From JADKIH01 sp043747595 (GTDB lineage Bacteria > Bacteroidota > Bacteroidia > AKYH767-A > 2013-40CM-41-45): a stretch of DNA of 53,312 nt. Of this stretch, positions 33,202 through 41,799 are shown piece by piece; within the stretch, counting starts at the first letter, position 1; the number at the start of each line of letters is the position of its first letter. The position numbers and the translations under genes were made by a program. The notes under the pieces are model-generated. The model worked only from the letters and a program-made list of their open reading frames with translations, was not told where the DNA came from and searched no databases. The stretch is from positions 1-53,312 of the forward strand of contig JAYTOX010000070.1 of assembly GCA_043747595.1 (NCBI GenBank). Reading direction: 5' to 3'.

Positions 33202-34149
33202 TTATTTCACAGAAACAAAAGAGCTATCAAACGTCAAGTTGAATTGTTTGGCTTTGGTACTATTAAAAACTCGTCGTCTTACTTTTACGATTTCAGGTTT
33301 CAAATTTCCTGTTGACCCGGTTTTTAAAAAAATCGCAGCTTGTTCTCCCGATTGAAATCCCCACTGATACATGTCTGCTCCAAATGCAGCCACCGCACCT
33401 CTCAAAACAAGACCTTCTTCACTCGTAAATACGGGAACATTTTTTTCATCGCAGCTTTTAACGATCAATTCCATCGTCGAGAAAACGCTATTGTCGGGCA
33501 AAGCAAAAAAAGCATCGATTTGTTTTGCGAGCAACGACTGCACAATAAGTTGAACTTCGTTTGTATTGTTCACGGGTAGTTTAATTAACTCTATCCCTAA
33601 GTTTGTGCAACGCGCTTCAATATGTTTTAATGCATCTACTGATTGTGGTTCTGATTGATTATAGATTGTTCCGATTTTTTTTACTGAAGGCAGAACAGAT
33701 TTAATTAGCATTACAGATGTGTCGAGATAATCGAGTGTTTCGTAAGTGCCGAATAAATTAACAGGAGCATTGCCTGTTTCATCGGTTAATTTTGCTAAAT
33801 CCGGTCGTGGTGAAACCATCATAAATACCGGAATAGTTTTCGTTTTTTGAACTGTAACAATCGTCGGCAAAGTAGGGTTGGTAGCTATTAATAGCGGATG
33901 CTGTGAAATAATATAATCGACTGCCTGAATTAATGTTGGTTGATCGTTCTGTGCATTTCTGTAAATGATGGTAAGATTTTTTTCGTCGAACTTATTTTTT
34001 TTGAGTGCGTCAAAAAAACCGGTTTTCGCTTTCTCTAAAGTTTCATCTTGCAACTGGTCTATAAATCCGATAACCGGTTTGTTACTCTGTTTCTGAGAGC
34101 AAGAAAAAAGAGTAGTTGCAATTATTAAAAGTAGCAGTAGTTTTTTCAT
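33202..34149 (-). CDS. ABC importer substrate-binding lipoprotein (PF04392-like)
   Basis: A 315-residue periplasmic binding protein with a lipoprotein signal (LFSCSQKQ, lipidated Cys17). The fold is the two-lobed type seen in PF04392 ABC substrate-binding proteins: KPVIGFIDQLQDETLEKAKTGFFDAL opens lobe one; QPTLIQAVDYIISQHPLLIATNP and PVFMMVSPRPDLAKL are family-typical, and KKIGTIYNQSEPQSVDALKH begins lobe two. In related systems the ligand is thought to be an aromatic amino acid; I cannot confirm that here. It is the first gene of the three-gene operon. Confidence 0.85.
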   Translation of the reverse strand: MKKLLLLLIIATTLFSCSQKQSNKPVIGFIDQLQDETLEKAKTGFFDALKKNKFDEKNLTIIYRNAQNDQPTLIQAVDYIISQHPLLIATNPTLPTIVTVQKTKTIPVFMMVSPRPDLAKLTDETGNAPVNLFGTYETLDYLDTSVMLIKSVLPSVKKIGTIYNQSEPQSVDALKHIEARCTNLGIELIKLPVNNTNEVQLIVQSLLAKQIDAFFALPDNSVFSTMELIVKSCDEKNVPVFTSEEGLVLRGAVAAFGADMYQWGFQSGEQAAIFLKTGSTGNLKPEIVKVRRRVFNSTKAKQFNLTFDSSFVSVK

Positions 34150-34186
34150 GGGTGAATTGGTAATAACAGATCAAATCATAAAATGT

Positions 34187-35002
34187 TTACCAGCTTCCAC
34201 CGGCACCGCCACCACCGCTGCTTCCGCCACCAAATCCGCCAAATCCACCTCCGCCGAAACCGCCACCGCTGCCCCAGCCGCTGCCACCGGAAAAATTACC
34301 CCACGATCCACGACCTCTATTTGAAGCTGCATTTAGCAATGCCCATGCTGCCCAGAAACCAAGGTTGTTTTGTTGGCTGTAACGCTGTGTACGTCTTACT
34401 TTCGAAATGATGATTATAAAAATAATGAAGGCGAACATTAAGAAAGGGAATGCCGTTCCTTTTTCTCTTCTGTTTTTCGGTGATCCTTTGTATTCGCCTT
34501 TTACAATTTGCATAATCGCCGTCGTGCCCTCATCTATTCCTCCATAATAATCTCCTTTTAAAAAGTAGGGCTTTATGTTATTATCAATTACTTTTTTCGC
34601 CAACGCATCGGGTAAAACACCTTCCATTCCATAGCCCGTTGTAATCCACATTTTATGATCGTCGAGAGCAACTAGCAATAAGACACCGGAGTTATTTTTT
34701 TTATCGCCGATATGCCATTTATTAAAAAGCTGAACTGAATAATCTGCAATATCATAATTGCCAACCGAACGAAGAACGACTACAGCAATCTGTATCGACG
34801 TAGAGTCGTCGAATACGACTAATTTATTTTCGAGATTGCTTAATTGATCACTGCTTAGCGTGTTGGTAAAATCGCTAACAATTGTATTCGGTTTTTCCGG
34901 AAAGTCGCCTTCTGCTCTCGTTGTAAAAGAGAACAGCACTAGCAAAGCAATGAAAAGTTGCTTTACGAAATGATAATTTGGTAAACGAAAAATTCTATTC
35001 AC
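34187..35002 (-). CDS. TPM-domain protein with glycine-rich tail
   Basis: A 271-residue protein. Signal peptide about 1-30, then a TPM domain (about 35-165) with VSDFTNTLSSDQLSNLENKL, SIQIAVVVLRSVG and NNSGVLLLVALDDHKMWITTGYGMEGVLPDA, one membrane helix (FLMFAFIIFIIIIS), and a tail of Gly/Ser/Trp ending GGAGGSW. TPM proteins were proposed as phosphatases or photosystem-repair factors in other organisms; the role in Bacteroidota is open. It lies 3 bases after a second TPM gene and next to lemA, a recurrent arrangement. Confidence 0.87.
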   Translation of the reverse strand: MNRIFRLPNYHFVKQLFIALLVLFSFTTRAEGDFPEKPNTIVSDFTNTLSSDQLSNLENKLVVFDDSTSIQIAVVVLRSVGNYDIADYSVQLFNKWHIGDKKNNSGVLLLVALDDHKMWITTGYGMEGVLPDALAKKVIDNNIKPYFLKGDYYGGIDEGTTAIMQIVKGEYKGSPKNRREKGTAFPFLMFAFIIFIIIISKVRRTQRYSQQNNLGFWAAWALLNAASNRGRGSWGNFSGGSGWGSGGGFGGGGFGGFGGGSSGGGGAGGSW

Positions 35003-35005
35003 TTT

Positions 35006-35461
35006 TTATTTTTTATTCTCAGAATCTAATTTAAATACGATATCGTTCGATAACTCGTTTGTGTCGTTACTCTGGTAAGGAAAATGTTTCTGAAGTGCTT
35101 TGCCGCTCATTTCAATTCCAATTGAAAGGCCTTTTACAAAATTCCCTACCGTAAAATAGTTTGTCATTTCTGCTTTGATAGCATGCCAGAAATCGTCGTT
35201 TACTTTAGCGTGAATTCCGGCATCTCCTAAAATAGCAAACTGTTGTGATTCGAAGGCCAGATAAAATAAGACACCATTGCGTTCTTTCGTTTTATTCATT
35301 CCGATTTCGTTGAAGATGAATGCGGCTCTATCGAGAACGTTTTCACCGCAGTCATCTTCAAGGAACAATCGTATTTCTCCGGAAGTGTTTTTCTCCGCTT
35401 CCGAAATCGCATCAAGAATCATTAAGCGATCTTCTTCTGATATTCTATCTTCTGCTGCCAT
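35006..35461 (-). CDS. TPM-domain protein, soluble, 151 aa
   Basis: A single TPM domain without signal peptide: ISEAEKNTSGEIRLFLEDDCG, then AFIFNEIGMNKTKERNGVLFYLAFESQQFAILGDAGIHAKV, the family's core strands and the DAG segment. The C-terminal region is acidic to neutral and short. It may complement the membrane-bound TPM protein encoded 3 bases downstream. Its ATG shares one base with the lemA stop (TAATG), so the three genes are translated as a unit. Confidence 0.83.
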   Translation of the reverse strand: MAAEDRISEEDRLMILDAISEAEKNTSGEIRLFLEDDCGENVLDRAAFIFNEIGMNKTKERNGVLFYLAFESQQFAILGDAGIHAKVNDDFWHAIKAEMTNYFTVGNFVKGLSIGIEMSGKALQKHFPYQSNDTNELSNDIVFKLDSENKK

Positions 35462-36036
35462 TAAAATTTTACTGAAGGAGCTTTTTCACTTCCTTTATCA
35501 GCTTCGAAATATGGACGTTCTTTGAATCCGAAAACACTTGCGAAAATTACGCGAGGGAATTTACTTCTTGAGGTATTGTATTCCTGCGCTGCTTCGTTAA
35601 ACTGACGGCGAGCTTCGTTAATTCTATTTTCGGTTCCTTCTAATTGCGATTGTAGCTGATTAAAACTTTCTACAGCTTTTAATTGCGGATAGTTTTCAGC
35701 AACGGCCAATAATCTTCCTAAGGCCCCACTCACAGCTCCTTGTGCTTGTTGGAATTGTTGAAGTTTCTCTGGGGTCATATTGTTCGGATCAATGTGGATG
35801 CTTGTTGCAGATGCTCGTGCTTCCATAACTGCTGTCAAGGTCGACTTTTCAAAATCAGCCGCACCTTTCACTGTGCTTACCAAATTTGGAATAAGATCTG
35901 ATCTACGCTGATACTGATTTTCAACATTCGCCCAAGCCTTATTTACCGATTCTCTTGAACTTACTAGGCCATTGTAGCCGGTAACAGAAAACAGTACTAG
36001 AATTCCCAGTACAATCCATATTAAATACTTTCTCAT
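35461..36036 (-). CDS. LemA family protein
   Basis: A 191-residue protein with one N-terminal membrane helix (4-22) and a helical periplasmic domain. Family hallmarks: VNKAWANVENQYQRRSDLIPNLVSTVKG (29-56 region), LTAVMEARASAT, GRLLAVAENYPQLKAVESFNQLQSQLEGTENRINEARRQFN and the C-terminal YNTSRSKFPRVIFASVFGFKERPYFEA. Function is unresolved, although lemA is commonly found beside TPM genes, as it is here. It is the first gene of a three-gene set, 55 bases after the small membrane protein. Confidence 0.95.
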   Translation of the reverse strand: MRKYLIWIVLGILVLFSVTGYNGLVSSRESVNKAWANVENQYQRRSDLIPNLVSTVKGAADFEKSTLTAVMEARASATSIHIDPNNMTPEKLQQFQQAQGAVSGALGRLLAVAENYPQLKAVESFNQLQSQLEGTENRINEARRQFNEAAQEYNTSRSKFPRVIFASVFGFKERPYFEADKGSEKAPSVKF

Positions 36037-36091
36037 AATTTATTTTTGTTTAGTGGTTATTAGTTGATGACGAAATAGTCGTAAGTATATT

Positions 36092-36580
36092 TTATGCCGG
36101 AATAAGATCTTTCAGAATTTTTTCAAGCTCGATTGGTCTGTCGGTTCCTATACGGTATGGTAAACCTTCTTTGTCGGTAATTTCAACGGCTTCTGTTCCC
36201 CCGGTGTAAAATCGAATCAGCCCTTTTAAGTGTAAATTAAAAACGGCATTATTCAAATGGTATTTACTATATTTTTTCCTCTCTACTTTCACGATATTTT
36301 TCAAATCGATTTTTACCTTTTTAGTTGTCCAAAGACCGTCTAATTCGATGTATGTTTTGAACACTCGAATTTTCAGATGCAATACAAATAGTAAAATAAT
36401 ACTGATTACGATAATGGTGACACCTAAAAAAAAGAATAAGTCGCCGTTTCGATTGTTTGTTACTTTCCACCAATACAATCCAAAACAAAATAAAGCTAGC
36501 GACAATCGTCTAAGCATGCTCAGTTGATTATAACCCAAATATTGTTTTTCTACATAAAGAGGTTCGGTCTCGCTACTCAT
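36092..36580 (-). CDS. Small membrane protein with possible PH-like domain
   Basis: A 162-residue protein I do not recognise firmly. Two membrane helices (about 28-45 and 50-70) are followed by a beta-rich segment: KIRVFKTYIELDGLWTTKKVKIDLKNIVKVERKKYS, then IRFYTGGTEAVEITDKEG and a closing helix IELEKILKDLIP. That order is reminiscent of bacterial PH-domain (DUF304-like) proteins. It overlaps the end of tilS by 8 bases, so its translation may be coupled to tilS. Confidence 0.65.
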   Translation of the reverse strand: MSSETEPLYVEKQYLGYNQLSMLRRLSLALFCFGLYWWKVTNNRNGDLFFFLGVTIIVISIILLFVLHLKIRVFKTYIELDGLWTTKKVKIDLKNIVKVERKKYSKYHLNNAVFNLHLKGLIRFYTGGTEAVEITDKEGLPYRIGTDRPIELEKILKDLIPA

Positions 36581-37901
36581 TTATTTTTTCGATTTGTAAA
36601 ACAGTTGTTGTCTCTTGGTCGATCTTAAATCGGTTGTCAATTCGATGTCCCAAGATACATACAATGTCGTTACCTGACAAGAGGACATTGATCATTTCTT
36701 TCTCAAATCGGTTTACCTTTTTGTCGATTAAGAAGTCGCTCACTTTCTTTTTCCTGCTCATTCCCAAAGGATAAAAAAAGTCGCCTTCTTTCCATGGCCT
36801 AATGAGGAGTGGGAGTTTCAGTTTGCCGGCATCTATTACTTCTATATTTTCCTCATAAGGAATTCCCTTTAATTTTGAACTACTATATAGTTGAAAATTA
36901 TAGGTCTGTGTATCGATTTTAAAAGTATCGGGAAAGGTGGAAAGTAAAATGCTTTGGCTTTTTTGAACGTCTTTAATTTTAAGTATCAGCATTTTTCTGT
37001 CGTGCAAAAGTGTGCAGTCGTTACTTTTAAAAATCTTCCCGGAGCTGGAATTTAAGACTTTTTCGGCTTCGATAGTTGTGATTCCGAAAGAGTATAAAAT
37101 TGTCGATAGCAGAGCTCCCGGCTGTTCATCTTTTTCTACTTCTTTCAATGGAATAAGATAAAAACCTTCATTGCTAATGGTGATATTTTTTTTCTTCCAT
37201 TCGGAAATAAAAATATTCTGGATCTGATCAACATATCCAAACATTGAAAGTGATCGAGCCATCGACTGTTCAAAATCTTGTTGTTCTTTTTTGAAAAAAG
37301 GTATTAGATGATGGCGGATTCTGTTTCTCAAATAATCGTCAGAAGCATTCGACTTATCTTCCCGCCAACTAATTTTTTTAGTATGGGCGAATTTTTCAAT
37401 TTCATCTCTTGATGCAAAAAGTAACGGACGAACGATATGATTTTTCTTTTTTGAAATTCCTTTGAGGCCGGCAATACCGGTTCCTCTCATTACATTTATA
37501 AAAAATGTTTCTATGCTATCATTCAAATGATGAGCTGTTGCAATTTTATCGAATTTTATTTCTGCCCGGAGCTTCTCAAACCATTCGTAACGCAGATCTC
37601 TGGCTACTTCCTGAATTCCTTGTTTTCTTTCTTTAGCAAGTTTTTTTGTATCGAATTGTATGGAGAAAAATTGAACTTTATATTTAGTAGCCAATTCTCT
37701 TGCGAAAGTTTCGTCGCCATCCGACTCTTTTCCTCTCATATTAAAATTGCAATGCGCAATGGCGAAGTTTATTTTACTGTCAAATAAAAGTTTGGCAAGC
37801 ACCACAGAGTCGATTCCGCTACTGAAAGCTAGAAGAATTTTTTCGTTAGAATGGAATAAAGAATTCTCAGCAATAAAATTTTCAAATTTATTTTTCAACA
37901 T
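36573..37901 (-). CDS. tilS: tRNA(Ile)-lysidine synthase TilS
   Basis: Converts C34 of tRNA-Ile (CAU anticodon) to lysidine, changing its reading from AUG to AUA. The PP-loop is LLAFSSGIDSVVLAKLL (SSGIDS at 27-32, the usual SGGxDS). Then come NFNMRGKESDGDETFARELA and ATAHHLNDSIETFFINVMRGTGIAGLKGI, the family core. A C-terminal substrate-recognition domain (about 330-430) completes the 442-residue length. Essential in most bacteria. It lies 7 bases after pabB and overlaps the following gene, so it is part of the lpd-hemH-pabB-tilS run. Confidence 0.95.
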   Translation of the reverse strand: MLKNKFENFIAENSLFHSNEKILLAFSSGIDSVVLAKLLFDSKINFAIAHCNFNMRGKESDGDETFARELATKYKVQFFSIQFDTKKLAKERKQGIQEVARDLRYEWFEKLRAEIKFDKIATAHHLNDSIETFFINVMRGTGIAGLKGISKKKNHIVRPLLFASRDEIEKFAHTKKISWREDKSNASDDYLRNRIRHHLIPFFKKEQQDFEQSMARSLSMFGYVDQIQNIFISEWKKKNITISNEGFYLIPLKEVEKDEQPGALLSTILYSFGITTIEAEKVLNSSSGKIFKSNDCTLLHDRKMLILKIKDVQKSQSILLSTFPDTFKIDTQTYNFQLYSSSKLKGIPYEENIEVIDAGKLKLPLLIRPWKEGDFFYPLGMSRKKKVSDFLIDKKVNRFEKEMINVLLSGNDIVCILGHRIDNRFKIDQETTTVLQIEKINE

Positions 37902-37908
37902 CCTGAAT

Positions 37909-39207
37909 TTATTTTCTGAGTACTTGCATCATAGCCGAAGCTTTGAGTAAGCATTCTTCATATTCTTTTTCCGGGTCAGAACCAATTGTTATCGCGCTTC
38001 CTACCATGAATGAAAGGTACTTATTATTTTCATTGTATAAAATTGAACGGATTATAACATTCAAATCAGCATCGCCTTCGGGCGAAATATATCCAACCGA
38101 ACCGGAGTACATTCCTCGCTTTGTTTTTTCTACATCTTCTATCAATTCCATTGCTCTAATTTTAGGAGCTCCTGTCATGCTTCCCATCGGAAAGGATGTT
38201 TTAATTACTTCTGCGAAACTAGTGTTTGCGTCAATTTGTGAAGTAACGGTCGATACCATCTGATGAAGTTGCTTGTAAGTTTTAATCGCAAACAATTCTT
38301 CTACGTTTACGCTATTCTTCGTAGCAGTTCTGGATAAATCGTTTCTTACAAGATCAACGATCATTACATTTTCTGATCTTTCTTTTGGATCTATGAAAAG
38401 CTGGTGTTTTATTTTCAAATCCCCTTCAATATCATCACCACGGCGTGCAGTACCTTTGATGGGTTGCGAAATAATTTTATTTCCTCTTTTTGCTAAATAC
38501 CGTTCAGGACTTGCACTAATAATATAGTGAGAATTGAATTTAGAAAAAACACTGAATGGCATAGGTGAGAGCTTGTTGAGTTCAAGGTAAATATTTCCCG
38601 GGTCAATCGTAGCTTCTGAACTATAAAATTCTTGGCAATAATTCATTTCGTAAATATCGCCAAGTTGAATATGCGTCTTAATTTTTTTAACTTGATTTAG
38701 ATATGCTTCCTTTGAAACTGTACTTTCAATTGCCAAAATAGCTGAATCTAGATTGTTGCTATCGTCCGTTGCCTTTATTTCTTCTAGCAGTCTAGAAATT
38801 GAAATGGCTGGATGCTTATCAGAAAAAAAATAAATGGTTATAAAATCTTTTTTAATTTCAAACACCAGTTCCGGAATGTAAATTCTGTATTCCGGGAATT
38901 GTAGTTGGTCTGAATTTGTTGAAGTGAGTTTTTCAGTTTTGTTTTTTAAATCGTACGACAATTGAAGAATATGCCAATCGTGCTTTAATTCTGCTGTCGA
39001 AATAGTGTCGAATACATTTTTTTTTGAATCGTATAATTCTCTAACACCAATGGTCAACAATAAATCAAACTTGCTGTAGTTGTCGGATGGGTTATTCGCA
39101 GAAGCATTGCTATTGTACAAAGTGAAAACATCGTGATTCATCGCCCACCGTACTAACTTCGTAATGGATAGGTTTTCTGATGAAAGTTGGATGGCTTCTC
39201 TTTTCAT
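37909..39207 (-). CDS. pabB: Aminodeoxychorismate synthase component I (PabB)
   Basis: Makes 4-amino-4-deoxychorismate from chorismate for folate synthesis, using ammonia from PabA. The 432 residues hold the chorismate-binding fold: ERYLAKRGNKIISQPIKGT has the Lys-containing PIKGT motif that separates PabB from anthranilate synthase (PIAGT). ERSENVMIVDLVRNDLSR and FPMGSMTGAPKIRAMELIEDVE complete the active site, and the C-terminus has GMYSGSVGYISPEGDADLNVIIR. No fused PabC or PabA domain is present, and neither gene is adjacent. The ATG directly follows the hemH stop. Confidence 0.93.
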   Translation of the reverse strand: MKREAIQLSSENLSITKLVRWAMNHDVFTLYNSNASANNPSDNYSKFDLLLTIGVRELYDSKKNVFDTISTAELKHDWHILQLSYDLKNKTEKLTSTNSDQLQFPEYRIYIPELVFEIKKDFITIYFFSDKHPAISISRLLEEIKATDDSNNLDSAILAIESTVSKEAYLNQVKKIKTHIQLGDIYEMNYCQEFYSSEATIDPGNIYLELNKLSPMPFSVFSKFNSHYIISASPERYLAKRGNKIISQPIKGTARRGDDIEGDLKIKHQLFIDPKERSENVMIVDLVRNDLSRTATKNSVNVEELFAIKTYKQLHQMVSTVTSQIDANTSFAEVIKTSFPMGSMTGAPKIRAMELIEDVEKTKRGMYSGSVGYISPEGDADLNVIIRSILYNENNKYLSFMVGSAITIGSDPEKEYEECLLKASAMMQVLRK

Positions 39208-40218
39208 TTAAGTGAGATGCATAATGCTTTTCATCGCTTTAATCCATACCGGTGAGTCGTTCAAACTTTCTACGAGTGTAATATTTTCTCCACCGTGTTC
39301 TTTGAAAAGCTGGTTGTATTCTACACTAATTTCATACACCGTTTCCAAACAATCGCTTACAAAAGCAGGAGCAAAGGCAAGAATTTTCTTGTCGCCTTTT
39401 TGTGCCCGCTCTTTAATAATAGCATCGGAATAAGGTTTAATCCAAGGATCTTTTCCCAAGCGCGACTGAAAACATATTGTGTACTTGTCTTCCGGAATCT
39501 GTAACGACTCGGCCATTTTTCGCGCTGTCTGATAACATTGAGCTTTATAACAAAAAGCATTTTTGTCTGTAAGCGCATCGCAACATCCGTCTTTCAAACA
39601 ATGATTGTAACTGTCGCCTTTTGATATTTGTCGTTCAGGCAATCCATGAAAGCTCATCAGTACATGATCGTATTTCGTGTGATCATGTTTCTTTCCAACA
39701 GCAACCCATGCATCAATAAAATTTTTATTGTCGCAAAAGCCGGAAATGAATTCGATCTCCGGTACAATTTCCCACTTAGAAATAATTTTCATTATTTTTT
39801 CCTGCACCGAACCTGTCGATGCCGATGCATACTGAGGAAAGAGTGGAAGTACAATAATTTTCTTGTAGAATTTCTTTTGATAGTGAGCCAATGCCGTATC
39901 GAGCGATGGACTTTGATAACGCATAGCCATTTGCACATCGTAATTTTCTCCAAGCTCCAATTGAAGTAATTTCAGTTGCTCTTCGCTATAATAAAGTAAA
40001 GGTGACTTTCCATCCTCTCTCCAAATTTCTTTGTACAGTTTTGCTGATTTTGCCGAACGAAAAGGGACGATAATAAGATTAACAAGTAACATTCGTGCTA
40101 TAGGATGAATGTCGATAACTCGTGGATCGTTTAAAAATTCACTTAAATATTTTCGAACATCAGAAGTTGATGGGCTGTCGGGTGTTCCTAAATTAACGAT
40201 AAGTACTCCGGTTTTCAT
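39208..40218 (-). CDS. hemH: Ferrochelatase
   Basis: Inserts Fe(II) into protoporphyrin IX, the last step of protoheme synthesis. The 336 residues contain the family opening VLIVNLGTPDSPSTSDVRKYL, the active-site MSFHGLPERQ with the metal-handling His, and CFQSRLGKDPWIKPY near the C-terminus. A Cys-rich segment between (CLKDGCCDALTD, then CYKAQCYQ) is common in Bacteroidota-type sequences; whether it binds a cluster is not shown. Located 15 bases after lpd and abutting pabB. Heme is needed by the cytochrome c upstream in the window. Confidence 0.95.
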   Translation of the reverse strand: MKTGVLIVNLGTPDSPSTSDVRKYLSEFLNDPRVIDIHPIARMLLVNLIIVPFRSAKSAKLYKEIWREDGKSPLLYYSEEQLKLLQLELGENYDVQMAMRYQSPSLDTALAHYQKKFYKKIIVLPLFPQYASASTGSVQEKIMKIISKWEIVPEIEFISGFCDNKNFIDAWVAVGKKHDHTKYDHVLMSFHGLPERQISKGDSYNHCLKDGCCDALTDKNAFCYKAQCYQTARKMAESLQIPEDKYTICFQSRLGKDPWIKPYSDAIIKERAQKGDKKILAFAPAFVSDCLETVYEISVEYNQLFKEHGGENITLVESLNDSPVWIKAMKSIMHLT

Positions 40219-40233
40219 AGCGGATAAATAATA

Positions 40234-41637
40234 TTAAAAATGAATAGCTCTATTTTCTGTTGCAGCTAAACAAGCTTCTTTGAATGCTTCGGTATATGTA
40301 GGGTGAGCGTGACTCATACGCGCAATGTCTTCAGCAGAAGCGCGAAATTCCATTGCCACCGCAGCTTCAGCAATCATATCTGCCGCTCTTGGCCCAATCA
40401 TGTGTACTCCTAAAATTTCATCGGTAGTTTTATCGGCAAGTACTTTTACAAAACCATCGATGTCCATGCTTGCTCTCGCTCTTCCGCTTGCCTTGAAAGG
40501 AAATGAACCCATTTTATATTCGCGTTTCTGTGCTTTCAATTCTTCTTCGGTATATCCAACAGCTGCAACTTCCGGCCAAGTATATACAACACCCGGAATA
40601 AGTAAATAGTTTATGTGTGGTTTTTGTCCTGCTATTATTTCTGCAACGAGGACGCCTTCTTCTTCTGCTTTATGTGCTAACATGGCACCTTTAACAACGT
40701 CTCCAATTGCATACACGTTTTCGACTGATGTCATTAGTTTTTCGTTGGTTAGTATCCGACCTCTTTCATCGGTTGTTATTCCAATTTTTTCGAGTCCTAA
40801 GCCATCGGTGTATGCTTTTCTTCCTACACTTAACAAGCAATAGTCGCCGCTGAGTTCCACTTTTTTTCCGCCTTGAACTTCTGCTGTTACGATTACATTC
40901 TTTCCATTTGATTGAACAGAAGTTACTTTGTGCCCAAGAAAAAATTCAAAGCCGATTTTTTGCAAACTTTTTTGTAGTTCTTTTCCTAACGAGCGATCCA
41001 TTGTTCCTATAATGGAATCTGTAAATTCTACTACCGAAACTTTTGAACCTAAGCGAGCATAAACTGATCCAAGTTCTAGTCCAATTACACCGCCACCAAT
41101 AATAATAAGATGTTTCGGAATTTCAGTTAAGTTCAATGCTTCTGTTGAAGTGATAACTCTTTTTTTGTCGATCTCAATTCCTTTCAATCCTGCCGGTTTT
41201 GATCCGGTAGCAATAATTACTTTTTTCGTTTCGATGGAAGATGTTTTTTTATCTTCGGAAGTGATTGTAATTTTTGTAGGCGATTCAAAACTTCCAACAC
41301 CGGTATACACATCGATCTTGTTTTTTTTCATCAGGTAATTAATGCCATCTACGTTTTGCTTCACGACATCATTTTTTCTGGCAATCATTTTTTGCAGATC
41401 AATTTTGAGGTCGTTTAATAAAATTCCATGAGCATCGAAATTGTGAGCAGCATTGTGAAAATGTTCTGATGAATCGAGTAAAGCCTTTGAAGGAATGCAC
41501 CCAACATTTAAACAAGTACCACCAAGTGTACTATATTTTTCAATAATAGCTGTTTTAAGACCTAGTTGTGCGCAACGAATTGCAGCAACATAACCACCGG
41601 GGCCTGAACCAATAATTGTAACATCGTAAACTGACAT
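40234..41637 (-). CDS. lpdA: Dihydrolipoyl dehydrogenase (E3)
   Basis: FAD enzyme that reoxidises lipoyl groups of 2-oxoacid dehydrogenase or glycine cleavage complexes with NAD+. Dinucleotide motif IIGSGPGGYVAA at the start; redox disulfide GGTCLNVGCIPSK (about 40-52); second Rossmann motif IIIGGGVIGLELGSVYARLG (around residue 180); FAD contact YAIGDVV; and the C-terminal catalytic dyad SHAHPTYTEAFKEA. The 467 residues are standard. No E1 or E2 gene is adjacent, so the complex it serves is not indicated. A 16-bp palindrome and a TAACTTCG element lie upstream (see 41657-41693). Confidence 0.96.
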   Translation of the reverse strand: MSVYDVTIIGSGPGGYVAAIRCAQLGLKTAIIEKYSTLGGTCLNVGCIPSKALLDSSEHFHNAAHNFDAHGILLNDLKIDLQKMIARKNDVVKQNVDGINYLMKKNKIDVYTGVGSFESPTKITITSEDKKTSSIETKKVIIATGSKPAGLKGIEIDKKRVITSTEALNLTEIPKHLIIIGGGVIGLELGSVYARLGSKVSVVEFTDSIIGTMDRSLGKELQKSLQKIGFEFFLGHKVTSVQSNGKNVIVTAEVQGGKKVELSGDYCLLSVGRKAYTDGLGLEKIGITTDERGRILTNEKLMTSVENVYAIGDVVKGAMLAHKAEEEGVLVAEIIAGQKPHINYLLIPGVVYTWPEVAAVGYTEEELKAQKREYKMGSFPFKASGRARASMDIDGFVKVLADKTTDEILGVHMIGPRAADMIAEAAVAMEFRASAEDIARMSHAHPTYTEAFKEACLAATENRAIHF

Positions 41638-41656
41638 GGTAAAAATTTAATCGTGC

Positions 41657-41672
41657 AACGGAAAATTCCGTT
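41657..41672. promoter_or_regulatory. Palindrome in the leader of the lpd-hemH-pabB-tilS operon
   Basis: AACGGAA (41657-41663), a two-base centre AA, and TTCCGTT (41666-41672) form a perfect 7-bp dyad, 20 bases upstream of the lpd ATG. On the reverse strand a TAACTTCG element (plus 41686-41693), one base off TAnnTTTG, lies just upstream, so the dyad would be at about +7 to +22, a natural operator or leader-hairpin position. No factor is identified. Confidence 0.45.
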
Positions 41673-41799
41673 TATTTTGAAGTGGCGAAGTTAATGAGAA
41701 TAGGAGGAAAAAGGAAGTTAGTTTTGCATTCTATAACTCCTTTCATCAGAAATTATTAATAAATAATATTTGTATTTCAGCTAATTGTAAATGAAGTGT

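Noticed and set aside
34183..34410. A His/Arg-rich forward frame
   Set aside because: It is the antisense of the glycine-rich tail of the TPM protein, which explains its odd composition.
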